Shown piece by piece: positions 17,894-25,978 of a DNA stretch of 40,288 nt; the first letter of the stretch is position 1, and every line of letters begins with the position of its first letter. Source of the DNA: an uncultured Chlorobiota bacterium. Its GTDB lineage: Bacteria > Bacteroidota > Bacteroidia > Bacteroidales > JAADGE01. The notes beneath the pieces are model-generated. The model had not been told where the DNA came from. It ran no database searches and worked only from the letters and a program-made list of their open reading frames with translations. The stretch is from the NCBI GenBank assembly GCA_947311445.1, contig CAMZKV010000051.1, positions 1-40,288 of the forward strand. The letters are read 5' to 3'. Position numbers and translations under genes: made by a program.

Positions 17894-18247
17894 TTAGTCC
17901 TCCTTTTTATTTGATTCTTTTTTTAATTTTTTCTTCTTATCAGAATATGCAACAGCATGTTTATCCATTTTATAAGTTAAAAATCTAATAAATTTCTCAT
18001 CTCTTCGGAACTCAACTTCTAATTTGTTAATGAGAGCACCTTCTGATTTAAACTCAATCAAATTATAAAAACCTGTTGATTTATGTTTAATAGGATAAGC
18101 TAATTTCTTTAATCCCCAATCTTCTTCAGATGTGATTTCTGCACCACCATCTGTGAGGATTTTTTTTACTTTTTGTACCGCTTCCTTTACCTGAGCATCA
18201 GATAAAACGGGAGTTACAATGAAAACGGTTTCGTACTGATTTATCAT
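17894..18247 (-). CDS. rpsF: Small ribosomal subunit protein bS6
   Basis: The 117-residue protein starts [20 protein letters not shown], the bS6 ferredoxin-like first strand and helix, and contains [23 protein letters not shown], the conserved RNA and bS18 contact region. The C-terminus is a Lys/Glu-rich tail (about 100-117). It opens the rpsF-rpsR-rplI operon; no ssb lies between rpsF and rpsR, as is usual in Bacteroidota. A near-perfect promoter is found upstream. The leader of about 35 nt is too short for the folded S6:S18-binding leader known from other phyla. Confidence 0.97.
   Translation of the reverse strand: MINQYETVFIVTPVLSDAQVKEAVQKVKKILTDGGAEITSEEDWGLKKLAYPIKHKSTGFYNLIEFKSEGALINKLEVEFRRDEKFIRFLTYKMDKHAVAYSDKKKKLKKESNKKED
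17897..17908 (-). promoter_or_regulatory. Strong Shine-Dalgarno sequence before rpsR
   Basis: The minus strand reads AAAAAGGAGGAC across 17908-17897, overlapping the last codons of rpsF (AAG GAG GAC, Lys-Glu-Asp). AAAGGAGG can pair with eight consecutive bases of a CCUCCUUU anti-SD, and 8 nt separate the last G from the ATG, which is ideal spacing. The other starts I checked here (rpsF, rplI, ndk, pgi) have no such sequence. Confidence 0.75.
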
Positions 18248-18287
18248 TTGTTTTTAAATTTTAAATAATTATAATAAATTTAGCCTG

Positions 18288-18318
18288 CAAAAGTAGTTTT
18301 TCTTTTTAAAGATACAAA
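18288..18318 (-). promoter_or_regulatory. Promoter of the rpsF operon
   Basis: On the minus strand a TTTG at 18318-18315 is followed after exactly 19 bp by TACTTTTG at 18295-18288, fully matching the Bacteroidota -33/-7 consensus. The predicted start is near 18281, about 35 nt before the rpsF ATG. Confidence 0.8.
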
Positions 18319-18408
18319 AGAATTGCTGAAAATTTCAAAGATTTTCTTTATTTTCTAAAAAAAACTTAATAAGTAGTAAATAAAATTTTACAGATTAATA
18401 AAAATTCA

Positions 18409-18416
18409 TAATTTCG
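18409..18416 (+). promoter_or_regulatory. Probable -7 box for the TPR/SpoIIE gene
   Basis: TAATTTCG at 18409-18416 matches the common TAnnTTCG variant of the Bacteroidota -7 box, 42 bp before the ATG. A weak TTTA lies at about -33. Confidence 0.45.
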
Positions 18417-18458
18417 TTGAATTAATCTAAATTAACTGAAATCAATTCTGAAAAAATC

Positions 18459-20783
18459 ATGAAAAAAATTATAGCTTCATTTATTCTATTCTCGTTTTTA
18501 ATTCTAGCATTTTCTTTAACTGCTCAACAAAACCCTATTGACAGCTTAGAAAATGCCCTTAAAAATGAAAATATTGACTCCTCAAAAGTTAAATTATACA
18601 ATGAATTATCGGCATTGTATAGAGGACGTGATAATGATAAAGCTTTTCAATATGCAGATAGTGCAATAAAACTTGGAGAAATCTCAGATTACAAAATTGG
18701 TATTGCAGAAGCATATAAAACTGCCGGAATACTTCATTTTATGAGTGGTGAATTTGATAAAGCATATGAAACTACAAATAAAAGTAAAGAGATATATAGA
18801 ACTATCAACAATCAAAATGGAGTTGCAGCTTGCCTTGTTAATACAGGTATTTTCAATAAAAACCTTGGAAAAATAAAAAAATCAATTGAAAATTATAAAA
18901 ACGCCTTAAATATTTACAAAGAAATTGAAGATAAAGAGGGCATTGCTAAAACGAATTTTAATCTTGGAAATATTTTTAATCAACAAGGCAATTATAAAAA
19001 TGCCTTAGATAATTATTTTGAAAGTTTAAAAGTTTTTGAAGAGGTTGACAACAAGTTTATGGTAGCAAAATTGTATTCAAATATCGGAATTGTTTATTCT
19101 GACCAAAACGATAATGAAAAAGCAATTGATAACTTTAACAAAGCTCTGATAATTTATGCTAAATTGGAAGACAAAAAAGGAGTTGCCGAAGCAAATAATA
19201 ATATTGGAAATAGTTATGCAGAAAATAAAGAATATAGTTTAGCAGGGGATTACTATTTAAAATCTTTAAAACTTTTTAAAGAGATAGAATTTTCTCCAAT
19301 GATTGCTAGATTATATTACAACCTAGGAGATATAAAAAATAAAACAAAGCAATTTAAAAAAGCTAAAGAATACTTTGATAAAAGTTTAGAAATTTATAAA
19401 AAGATGAACTCTCCTCTTGGAATTGCTCTATGTTATAATGGATTAGGAGAATATTACTACAATAAAAAAGATTTTAAAAAAGCCTCTGAACTTTTAGAGA
19501 AAGCAAAAGAAATTTCGAAAAAATCTGACATTACAATTTCTATTGAGGCAGTTGAATGGCTGAGTAAAACTTATGCTAAGAAAGGAAATTTTAAAGATGC
19601 ATATAACAATCATGTACTTTTCAAAATGTATAATGACAGCATATTTAATGAAAATAATGAAAAAGAACTTACTGCAATGAGTATGCAATATGAATATGCA
19701 AAGCAAGAAGAAATTCGAAAAGCCAAAGAAAAGATAGAAGAAGAAAATAAAAGAAAAATACAAGCAGAAAAAGATAAAACAAACAGGATTACAATAATAG
19801 GTCTTGCAATAATTGGAATAGCAGCTCTTATAATAGCAATAATTTCAATATTCAGTTATAGAAGAAAGCAAAAAGCTAATAAATTGTTAGCAGCTCAAAA
19901 ACAAGAAATTGAATCTAAAAATACAGAATTAGAGCAAAGTAATGAGGAAATTCTTGCACAAAGAGATGAAATTGAAGACAAAAATGTATTAATTACAGAG
20001 CAAAGAGATATAGCATTAAAACAAAAAGAAGAAATTACTTCAAGTATTCATTATGCTCAGAGAATTCAAAATGCAATTTTACCAGACAGAAAGATGTTTG
20101 TTAACTACATTTCAGATTATTTTATTTTCTTTAAACCAAAAGATATAGTAAGTGGTGATTTTTATTGGATGACAAGAATTGATACAAAACTTATAGTTGC
20201 AGCTGCTGATTGTACGGGGCATGGAGTCCCAGGAGCATTTATGAGCATGCTTGGGGTTACATTCCTTAATGAAATTGTAAATAGGGATAAAATTATTGCT
20301 CCAAATGAAATTTTAAACAATTTAAGAACAAAAGTTATCGATTCTTTAAATCAAAAAGGTGGAGAAACAAAAGACGGGATGGATATTGCAATATCCGTAA
20401 TTGATACAGAAAAACAAGAAATTCAATTTTCAGGAGCTTACAATCCTCTTTATATTATACCAAAAGATAAGAAAGAAGTTAAAATAATTAAAGCTGACAG
20501 AATGCCAATTGGAATATATATTAAAATGGACAAAAAATTTACGAATAATACTATAAAATATAATAAAGGAGATTCAATTTATTTATTCTCGGACGGGTAT
20601 ATTGACCAATTTGGAGGAAAAGATGAAAGAAAACTTAAATCTGGTAAATTTCAAGAATTACTTTTAAAAATTCAAGAGAAAAATATGGCAGAGCAAAAAG
20701 ATATTCTAGGAGAATTTCTAAATCAATGGAAAGGAGATTTAGATCAATTAGATGATATTATTATTATTGGTATGAAATTGTAA
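18459..20783 (+). CDS. TPR-containing membrane SpoIIE-type serine phosphatase
   Basis: The 774-residue protein has a signal peptide (1-22), then about eight TPR-type repeats spaced 40 residues apart (45-370, each with a G(I/V)A...N.G pattern). A coiled coil (405-442), one transmembrane helix (443-466) and a second coiled coil (467-527) follow. The C-terminal SpoIIE/PP2C domain (about 550-774) has SGDFYW, AADCTGHGVPGAFMS, KDGMDIAI and LDDIIIIG, so all metal-binding aspartates are present. TPRs should be periplasmic and the phosphatase cytoplasmic. Such proteins likely dephosphorylate an anti-sigma antagonist or another Ser/Thr-phosphoprotein, but no partner gene is adjacent. A terminator follows 25 bp after the stop. 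Confidence 0.9.
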   Translation: MKKIIASFILFSFLILAFSLTAQQNPIDSLENALKNENIDSSKVKLYNELSALYRGRDNDKAFQYADSAIKLGEISDYKIGIAEAYKTAGILHFMSGEFDKAYETTNKSKEIYRTINNQNGVAACLVNTGIFNKNLGKIKKSIENYKNALNIYKEIEDKEGIAKTNFNLGNIFNQQGNYKNALDNYFESLKVFEEVDNKFMVAKLYSNIGIVYSDQNDNEKAIDNFNKALIIYAKLEDKKGVAEANNNIGNSYAENKEYSLAGDYYLKSLKLFKEIEFSPMIARLYYNLGDIKNKTKQFKKAKEYFDKSLEIYKKMNSPLGIALCYNGLGEYYYNKKDFKKASELLEKAKEISKKSDITISIEAVEWLSKTYAKKGNFKDAYNNHVLFKMYNDSIFNENNEKELTAMSMQYEYAKQEEIRKAKEKIEEENKRKIQAEKDKTNRITIIGLAIIGIAALIIAIISIFSYRRKQKANKLLAAQKQEIESKNTELEQSNEEILAQRDEIEDKNVLITEQRDIALKQKEEITSSIHYAQRIQNAILPDRKMFVNYISDYFIFFKPKDIVSGDFYWMTRIDTKLIVAAADCTGHGVPGAFMSMLGVTFLNEIVNRDKIIAPNEILNNLRTKVIDSLNQKGGETKDGMDIAISVIDTEKQEIQFSGAYNPLYIIPKDKKEVKIIKADRMPIGIYIKMDKKFTNNTIKYNKGDSIYLFSDGYIDQFGGKDERKLKSGKFQELLLKIQEKNMAEQKDILGEFLNQWKGDLDQLDDIIIIGMKL

Positions 20784-20808
20784 CTCATACAAAAAATGAA
20801 AATGATTA

Positions 20809-20842
20809 AAAAAAATCAGTTTAGAGATAAGCTGATTTTTTT
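20809..20842 (+). terminator. Terminator of the TPR/SpoIIE gene
   Basis: An A-run plus TCAGTTT (20816-20822) pairs with AAGCTGA (20829-20835) plus a seven-T run; the stem has one G-U pair and a 6-nt loop. Confidence 0.8.
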
Positions 20843-20947
20843 ATATTATAAATATTTCAGATCAATACTGTCCAAAATAAATTTTAAGCAATAAAAACAA
20901 TAGAATTTTATTTATTAAATCGTATAAAATCAGTAAAAAATAAAGAT

Positions 20948-20985
20948 AAAAAGACATATATTTCCATAAATCAATGTCTTTTTTT
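20948..20985 (+). terminator. Second terminator-like hairpin upstream of coaX
   Basis: AAAAAGACAT (20948-20957) and ATGTCTTTTT (20974-20983) form a 10-bp stem with a 16-nt loop followed by more T. It lies 38 bp before the coaX start, so it is either a backup terminator or an attenuator for coaX. Confidence 0.55.
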
Positions 20986-21022
20986 ATATTCGCATTTTTT
21001 TGGAACAAAATTTAACCATTTT

Positions 21023-21766
21023 TTGAATTTAATAATTGACATAGGAAATTCTTTTACAAAAGTAGCTTTGTTTAAGGGTAAAGATATTTCACACTTGTCT
21101 TCATATAAAACTAATGTTTTAAAAAATCTAATAAAAGACATAAAATCATTAAAAAAAGAAAATTCAAAAATAAACAAAGCTATAATTTCAGTTACCGGAT
21201 TAGAACATTTTGAATTAGAAAGATTTTTATCGGCAAATTTTGAATTATTTACAAAACTAAATCATAAAACAAAAATTCCAATTAATAATTTATATAAAAG
21301 TCCGGAAACTCTTGGAAAAGACAGATTGTCGGCAGTTGTTGCGGCAAACAATATTTTTCCGAACAATAACGTTTTAGTTTTTGATTCTGGAACAGCATTA
21401 ACAATTGACTTTATAAATAAAGAAAGAAAATATTTTGGAGGAAGTATTTCGCCGGGAATAATGATGCGATTTAAAGCATTAAATTATTTTACTGATAAAT
21501 TGCCGGAAATAAAAATTGATAGTAATTTCTACGATATTTTTGGAAAAACAACAGAAGATGCTATAAAGTCAGGTGTTCAGAATGGAATTCTTAATGAAGT
21601 TGAAGGATATATAAACAAATTTTCAGAAGAATATTCCAACTTAAAAATAATTTTTACGGGAGGAGACACATTTTTCTTTGAAAAACGATTAAAAAAAAGA
21701 ATATTTGCAGACCCAAATTTAGTTTTAAGGGGTTTAAACATAATACTTGAATATAATGCGAAATAA
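21023..21766 (+). CDS. coaX: Type III pantothenate kinase
   Basis: The 247-residue protein has the ASKHA-fold motifs of CoaX: NLIIDIGNSFTKVALF (phosphate 1), ETLGKDRLSAVVAA (pantothenate loop), VFDSGTALTIDFI (phosphate 2), GGSISPGIMMRFKAL and FTGGD. It phosphorylates pantothenate in the first step of CoA synthesis. The start must be TTG at 21023: no in-frame ATG or GTG lies upstream and the first residues of the fold are already in use, so a later start would break the ATP site. Its end overlaps the outer membrane protein gene by 11 bp. The coaX - outer membrane protein - TPR order recurs in Bacteroidota. Confidence 0.95.
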   Translation: MNLIIDIGNSFTKVALFKGKDISHLSSYKTNVLKNLIKDIKSLKKENSKINKAIISVTGLEHFELERFLSANFELFTKLNHKTKIPINNLYKSPETLGKDRLSAVVAANNIFPNNNVLVFDSGTALTIDFINKERKYFGGSISPGIMMRFKALNYFTDKLPEIKIDSNFYDIFGKTTEDAIKSGVQNGILNEVEGYINKFSEEYSNLKIIFTGGDTFFFEKRLKKRIFADPNLVLRGLNIILEYNAK

Positions 21767-23027
21767 ATTTTTAATATTTACACTTGCAGTTTTAATTTTT
21801 TCTTCTGGGCTTTCTGCTCAAATAAATACAAGTTCACCATATTCTCGTTTCGGGATAGGCGAAATTGCAAACCAAAATCTTGGAAGGTCTAATGGTATGG
21901 GCGGAATTTCAACAGGTTTAAGACTCCCGTTTGAAATAAATACCGTAAATCCGGCATCTTATTCAGCAATTCCTTCAAAAGTTTTTCTTTTTCAAGTAGG
22001 TATAAACGCACAGAGAACTGATTATTCTACCTCTAATATTGAAGCTAAAAATTATGATTTTAACCTTGCATCAATAAACGCTGCATTTAGAGTAAATAAA
22101 TACTGGAATATGAGTTTTGGTTTAAGTCCTGTAAGCAATGTTGGTTATAAAATTGAATCTTTTGATACAATTTCAAATGGAGATTATTCTGTGCCATTTA
22201 AAACTGTTTATATTGGGGAAGGTGGAATTTCAAAAATATATATTGGTAACTCGTTGTCGTATAAAGGTTTAGCTATTGGATTTAATGCAGGGTATTATTT
22301 TGGTACTCTAAGCAGAAGAACAGAATCATTACTTTCAGACGGATCTTATCAGTCTTATTTAAAAGATGTGGAAGATGTTAAAATAAAAGATTTTAGATTT
22401 AGATTAGGAATGCAATATTCTGATTCAATTTTCAAAAAAATTACCTACACAGTTGGAGGCTTTTTTGAAAATAAAGGAGATTTAAACGCTGATAACATAA
22501 AATTTACAAGCAGATCATTTTCGTTAACAGGAGATAATACTTTAACAGATACAATAATATCAGATACAATAAAATCAGGAACAATTGGAATGCCAATGTC
22601 TTATGGTTTTGGATTTACAATTGTAACAAAACAATTCCTTTTTGGTGCAGATATGAAGGTAAGTAATTGGAAAGATATTTTAATATTTAATGAAAAGAAA
22701 AATTATTTAACAAATAGTTCTAGGTATTCTGTAGGTCTTGAATATACTAATGATTATACTTCAAAAAATTTCTTTAAAACTATAAATTTCAGAATGGGAG
22801 GATATTATGGAAACACAAATTTATTTCTGAATAATACACAAATTAAAGATATGGGAGTAAATTTTGGAATAGGAATTCCTACAAAAATTGGAACTAAAAT
22901 AAATATTGCCTTTGGAGTAGGTCAAAGAGGAACAACAAATAATAATTTAATTGGTGAAAGATACTATACAATAAAACTTAATCTAAATTTAACAGACCGT
23001 TGGTTTATTAGAAGAAAATTCTTTTAA
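21756..23027 (+). CDS. Outer membrane beta-barrel protein (FadL/OmpP1-like)
   Basis: The 423-residue protein has a signal peptide (MRNKFLIFTLAVLIFSSGLSA) and a body of alternating aromatic strands ending in a terminal Phe (RRKFF), typical of an outer membrane barrel. Near the N-terminus TSSPYSRFGIGEI and NGMGGISTGL resemble FadL/OmpP1-like proteins of Bacteroidota. I chose ATG 21756, which overlaps the end of coaX by 11 bp; a TTG three codons earlier is possible but less likely. The ligand is unknown. Coupling to coaX suggests shared expression rather than shared chemistry. Confidence 0.87.
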   Translation: MRNKFLIFTLAVLIFSSGLSAQINTSSPYSRFGIGEIANQNLGRSNGMGGISTGLRLPFEINTVNPASYSAIPSKVFLFQVGINAQRTDYSTSNIEAKNYDFNLASINAAFRVNKYWNMSFGLSPVSNVGYKIESFDTISNGDYSVPFKTVYIGEGGISKIYIGNSLSYKGLAIGFNAGYYFGTLSRRTESLLSDGSYQSYLKDVEDVKIKDFRFRLGMQYSDSIFKKITYTVGGFFENKGDLNADNIKFTSRSFSLTGDNTLTDTIISDTIKSGTIGMPMSYGFGFTIVTKQFLFGADMKVSNWKDILIFNEKKNYLTNSSRYSVGLEYTNDYTSKNFFKTINFRMGGYYGNTNLFLNNTQIKDMGVNFGIGIPTKIGTKINIAFGVGQRGTTNNNLIGERYYTIKLNLNLTDRWFIRRKFF

Positions 23028-23161
23028 ATATATCTTCAAAAAAAGTAATTAAATTTAAAGAAAAATCTTGATTATTTTATAAACAATTATTTATTTTTTA
23101 AAAATATGGCATAATTAATGAATTAATACAATAAATTATTAAATATAAAATACAAAGAAAA

Positions 23162-24928
23162 ATGAAAAAGTACATCCTTCTAACATTTACTCTACTGTTT
23201 GTATATAGCATAAATGCACAAACAGCAAGAGATTTATTTAAACAAAAGTTTCCTGAATTACAAGGAGCCTTAAAACCTGTTGAAACAAATAAAGTTACTA
23301 AAAGCAATATTGGATTATTCAGAGCACAATATAAAAAGCTAATAACTGCAAAAGAAGAAGTTGAAACATTCAAATTTGGAGGATTTGATGATGAATTTGC
23401 TAAAATATTTAGCTCAAAAGAATTAAAATCTATACAAAAAGCAGGAGAATTAGATGCTCTTGAAAATCTTTTGGTTGAAGAAAAACTAAAAATAAAAACA
23501 TTTTTAAGCGATAAACATAAATGGGGAGTTGACAGCATTGATTGTATTCAAAAATACTCTAACTTTAAAATGTTAATGAAGCAAAAAGATTATTCCGGAG
23601 CAGGAGCAATTCTTCGAGAATTAATAACTTATTATCCAAAATCTTTTAAAGGGATATACTCTAATGGAGATAAGTTAATGAAAATAATGGTTAAAAATAC
23701 TCATAATGATGCAGCAAAAACAGGAAAAGCCGCAAAAGCTGCAAACGATGCAGGAAATACAGATGAAGCATTGAAACTTGTTGATATACAAAAACAAAAA
23801 TTAGCGGAAAAAGAATTGTGGATTGACACTCTATTGTATATAACCGATAAAAGAATTGAACATTTTGGTGGAGAAAAGAATTACGGAAGGTGTTATTTGC
23901 TAGGAAAAAAAGGTGGCTATATCTATAAATATAGAAAAGACACAGCACTTCTTGAAGCCTATAATTTATTGAAAGAATCAGTAGAATGTGATAAAGAAAA
24001 TGCTTTTTTCTTAGTGCAAAAAGATTATTTTGATGCAAGTGTTGATTTAGTAAGAAGTAATAAAATAGGAGTTGATCAATTAGTAAATGATTATAATACA
24101 TCAACAGAATATTTAAAGAAAAGTACAGAAAAGTATTCAGCTTTTGTTGAGAAAGAGAGAGCAAAATCATCACCAAAAGAAAAGAAAATTAAAAATTGGG
24201 AGAAAATAATAGCAAATAATACAAAAGTTTCAGACTATATTACAAATAAATTTGCATCCTTAGAGTATTCAAAATGCGAATATTTAATACCTGCTTTCAA
24301 AGAAAAATATGATGAAAACAAAAGCGATAGCGAATGGGTAGAAAAAATATTAGGTATTTTAAGTTCAAAAAATTGCACAAAAGACCCTTTCTTTTTTCAA
24401 GCAGCAGAAGAACTTTATATTAGTAAAAAAACACCAGCTATTGCTGTAATGTTAGGAACAGAAGCTCTTAAAAAAGAAGATTATGACAAAGCTGCAAACT
24501 ACTTTAAAGACGCATATGAAAAAGAAGAAGATGTTAATAAAAAAGGTACATACTATTATTTAGCTGCTTTTACCGCATCTTTACAACATAAAAAAAGTGA
24601 GGCAAGAAAATTAGCTTTAAAAGCCGCAAGTTTAAAAGATGGTTATGGTAAACCTTATATTTTAATTGCAAAAATGTACGCAGGAAGCTCTGGTAACTGT
24701 GGAACATCAAAAATAGGGAAAAGAGCTGTTTATTGGGCTGCAGTTGATAAATTGTATAAAGCAAAAAGTGTTTCCAAAGATCAATCTACAATTAATGAGG
24801 CAAATAAACTAATTGGAAAATACAGCAAAAGATTTCCAAATAAAGAAGAATTATTTATGGAAGGTCTATACAAAGGCAACCCATACAAAATTGGATGTTG
24901 GATTGGAGAAACAACAACTATAAAATAA
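23162..24928 (+). CDS. Exported TPR-like protein, unknown function
   Basis: The 588-residue protein has a signal peptide (1-19, cut after NA) and is mostly helical. TPR-like units are recognisable near 415-530 (AIAVMLGTEALKKEDYDKAA, then YYYLAAFTASLQHKKSEARK). The C-terminus has a distinctive segment, RAVYWAAVDKLYKAKSV ... YSKRFPNKEEL ... GCWIGETTTIK, that I recall from conserved Bacteroidota TPR proteins encoded near coaX. It lies 134 bp after the barrel gene and is followed by a strong terminator, so it may end the coaX cluster. It probably sits in the periplasm as a scaffold; this is inference. Confidence 0.82.
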   Translation: MKKYILLTFTLLFVYSINAQTARDLFKQKFPELQGALKPVETNKVTKSNIGLFRAQYKKLITAKEEVETFKFGGFDDEFAKIFSSKELKSIQKAGELDALENLLVEEKLKIKTFLSDKHKWGVDSIDCIQKYSNFKMLMKQKDYSGAGAILRELITYYPKSFKGIYSNGDKLMKIMVKNTHNDAAKTGKAAKAANDAGNTDEALKLVDIQKQKLAEKELWIDTLLYITDKRIEHFGGEKNYGRCYLLGKKGGYIYKYRKDTALLEAYNLLKESVECDKENAFFLVQKDYFDASVDLVRSNKIGVDQLVNDYNTSTEYLKKSTEKYSAFVEKERAKSSPKEKKIKNWEKIIANNTKVSDYITNKFASLEYSKCEYLIPAFKEKYDENKSDSEWVEKILGILSSKNCTKDPFFFQAAEELYISKKTPAIAVMLGTEALKKEDYDKAANYFKDAYEKEEDVNKKGTYYYLAAFTASLQHKKSEARKLALKAASLKDGYGKPYILIAKMYAGSSGNCGTSKIGKRAVYWAAVDKLYKAKSVSKDQSTINEANKLIGKYSKRFPNKEELFMEGLYKGNPYKIGCWIGETTTIK

Positions 24929-24947
24929 TATTTATAAAACATATACG

Positions 24948-24978
24948 AAAAGTCCTGATAATATATCAGGACTTTTTT
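24948..24978 (+). terminator. Terminator after the TPR-like gene
   Basis: AAAAGTCCTGAT (24948-24959) and ATCAGGACTTTT (24965-24976) form a perfect 12-bp stem with a 5-nt loop and a T-run. It ends 18 bp before engB, so engB must be transcribed by a promoter within or just after it, or by read-through. Confidence 0.85.
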
Positions 24979-24995
24979 GTTAAATCTACACAATA

Positions 24996-25592
24996 ATGAA
25001 AATTAAAACATCAGAGTTTGTAATAAGTAATACTGATTTAAAAAAATGTCCAAAACCAAACATGCCTGAATATGCATTTATTGGAAGATCAAATGTTGGA
25101 AAGTCCTCTTTAATAAATATGATAACAGGAAGAACAAAACTTGCAAAAATATCAGGAAAGCCGGGAAAAACACAGCTTATAAACCATTTTATTATAAATA
25201 ATAGTTGGTATCTTGTAGATTTACCCGGCTATGGTTATGCAAAATCTTCAAAAAAAAACAGAGCAAATTGGGCTGGTTTTATAAAAGAATATATAACTAC
25301 AAGGATTAGTTTAATGAATCTTTTTGTTTTGATAGATTCTAGACACGAACCTCAAAAAAATGATATTGAATTTATGGAACAGCTCGGAAACAATGGAATT
25401 CCATTTGTTATTGTATTTACTAAGGCAGATAAGATATCAAACAAAAGACTAAATGATAATATTTCAATTTATAAAAAAAGAATGGAAGAAACTTGGGAAA
25501 CAATGCCTCAATATTTTATAAGTTCTGCTGTTAACAAAAGAGGACAAGAAGAAATACTAAATTTTATTAAAGAAACAAATAAATTGTTTTAG
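24996..25592 (+). CDS. yihA: Ribosome biogenesis GTPase YihA/YsxC (EngB)
   Basis: The 198-residue protein is standard length. All G motifs are present: G1 GRSNVGKS (30-37), G2 in [12 protein letters not shown]3 DLPGYG (75-80), G4 TKAD (142-145) and G5 SSA (176-178). The DLPGYGYAK version of G3 is characteristic of EngB/YsxC, which helps mature the 50S subunit. It follows a terminator and is 32 bp before a small unknown gene, likely in one unit. Confidence 0.96.
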   Translation: MKIKTSEFVISNTDLKKCPKPNMPEYAFIGRSNVGKSSLINMITGRTKLAKISGKPGKTQLINHFIINNSWYLVDLPGYGYAKSSKKNRANWAGFIKEYITTRISLMNLFVLIDSRHEPQKNDIEFMEQLGNNGIPFVIVFTKADKISNKRLNDNISIYKKRMEETWETMPQYFISSAVNKRGQEEILNFIKETNKLF

Positions 25593-25624
25593 TTTTATAA
25601 ACAAAAATAAACTATACAATTCTT

Positions 25625-25978
25625 ATGATAGTACTCTCTAAACTAACATACCAAACATATCGTTTTCTTTTTGATATAAAATATTTTGCAAAGCAAATAA
25701 AGGATGCAGGATATGAAGAAGATGATATTGACTTAGTTATTAAAAATGCAAATTCATTGTATAAATCTTTTTTAAAAGTAAAAAATGAAGATAATGAAAA
25801 AAAAAGCAAAAAAATAATTGAAAAAGCACATTTAAAAGCACAAGAAATTTTAGAGCAACTAAAATATTTAAAATGCAAAGAAGATAAATTTATAAGTGAA
25901 AAAGTTGATCTCATAGTAGAATCTTTCTCAATAAAAGAAAAAACAGAGGTTTTGCTTTCTAAAACTAATTTAGTTTAA
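25625..25978 (+). CDS. Hypothetical helical protein
   Basis: The 117-residue protein is predicted all-helical, with heptad-like Lys/Glu-rich stretches (LVIKNANSLYKSFLKVKNED and KKSKKIIEKAHLKAQEILEQ). It has no signal peptide, membrane segment or motif I recognise. Its position 32 bp after engB on the same strand and a codon use like its neighbours support it as a real gene. Its last 4 bp overlap the convergent Omp85-like gene. No function is proposed. Confidence 0.65.
   Translation: MIVLSKLTYQTYRFLFDIKYFAKQIKDAGYEEDDIDLVIKNANSLYKSFLKVKNEDNEKKSKKIIEKAHLKAQEILEQLKYLKCKEDKFISEKVDLIVESFSIKEKTEVLLSKTNLV

Noticed and set aside
24570-24993. Minus-strand frames opposite the TPR-like gene
   Set aside because: Low-complexity shadows with no motif; the plus-strand gene has a signal peptide and conserved end.
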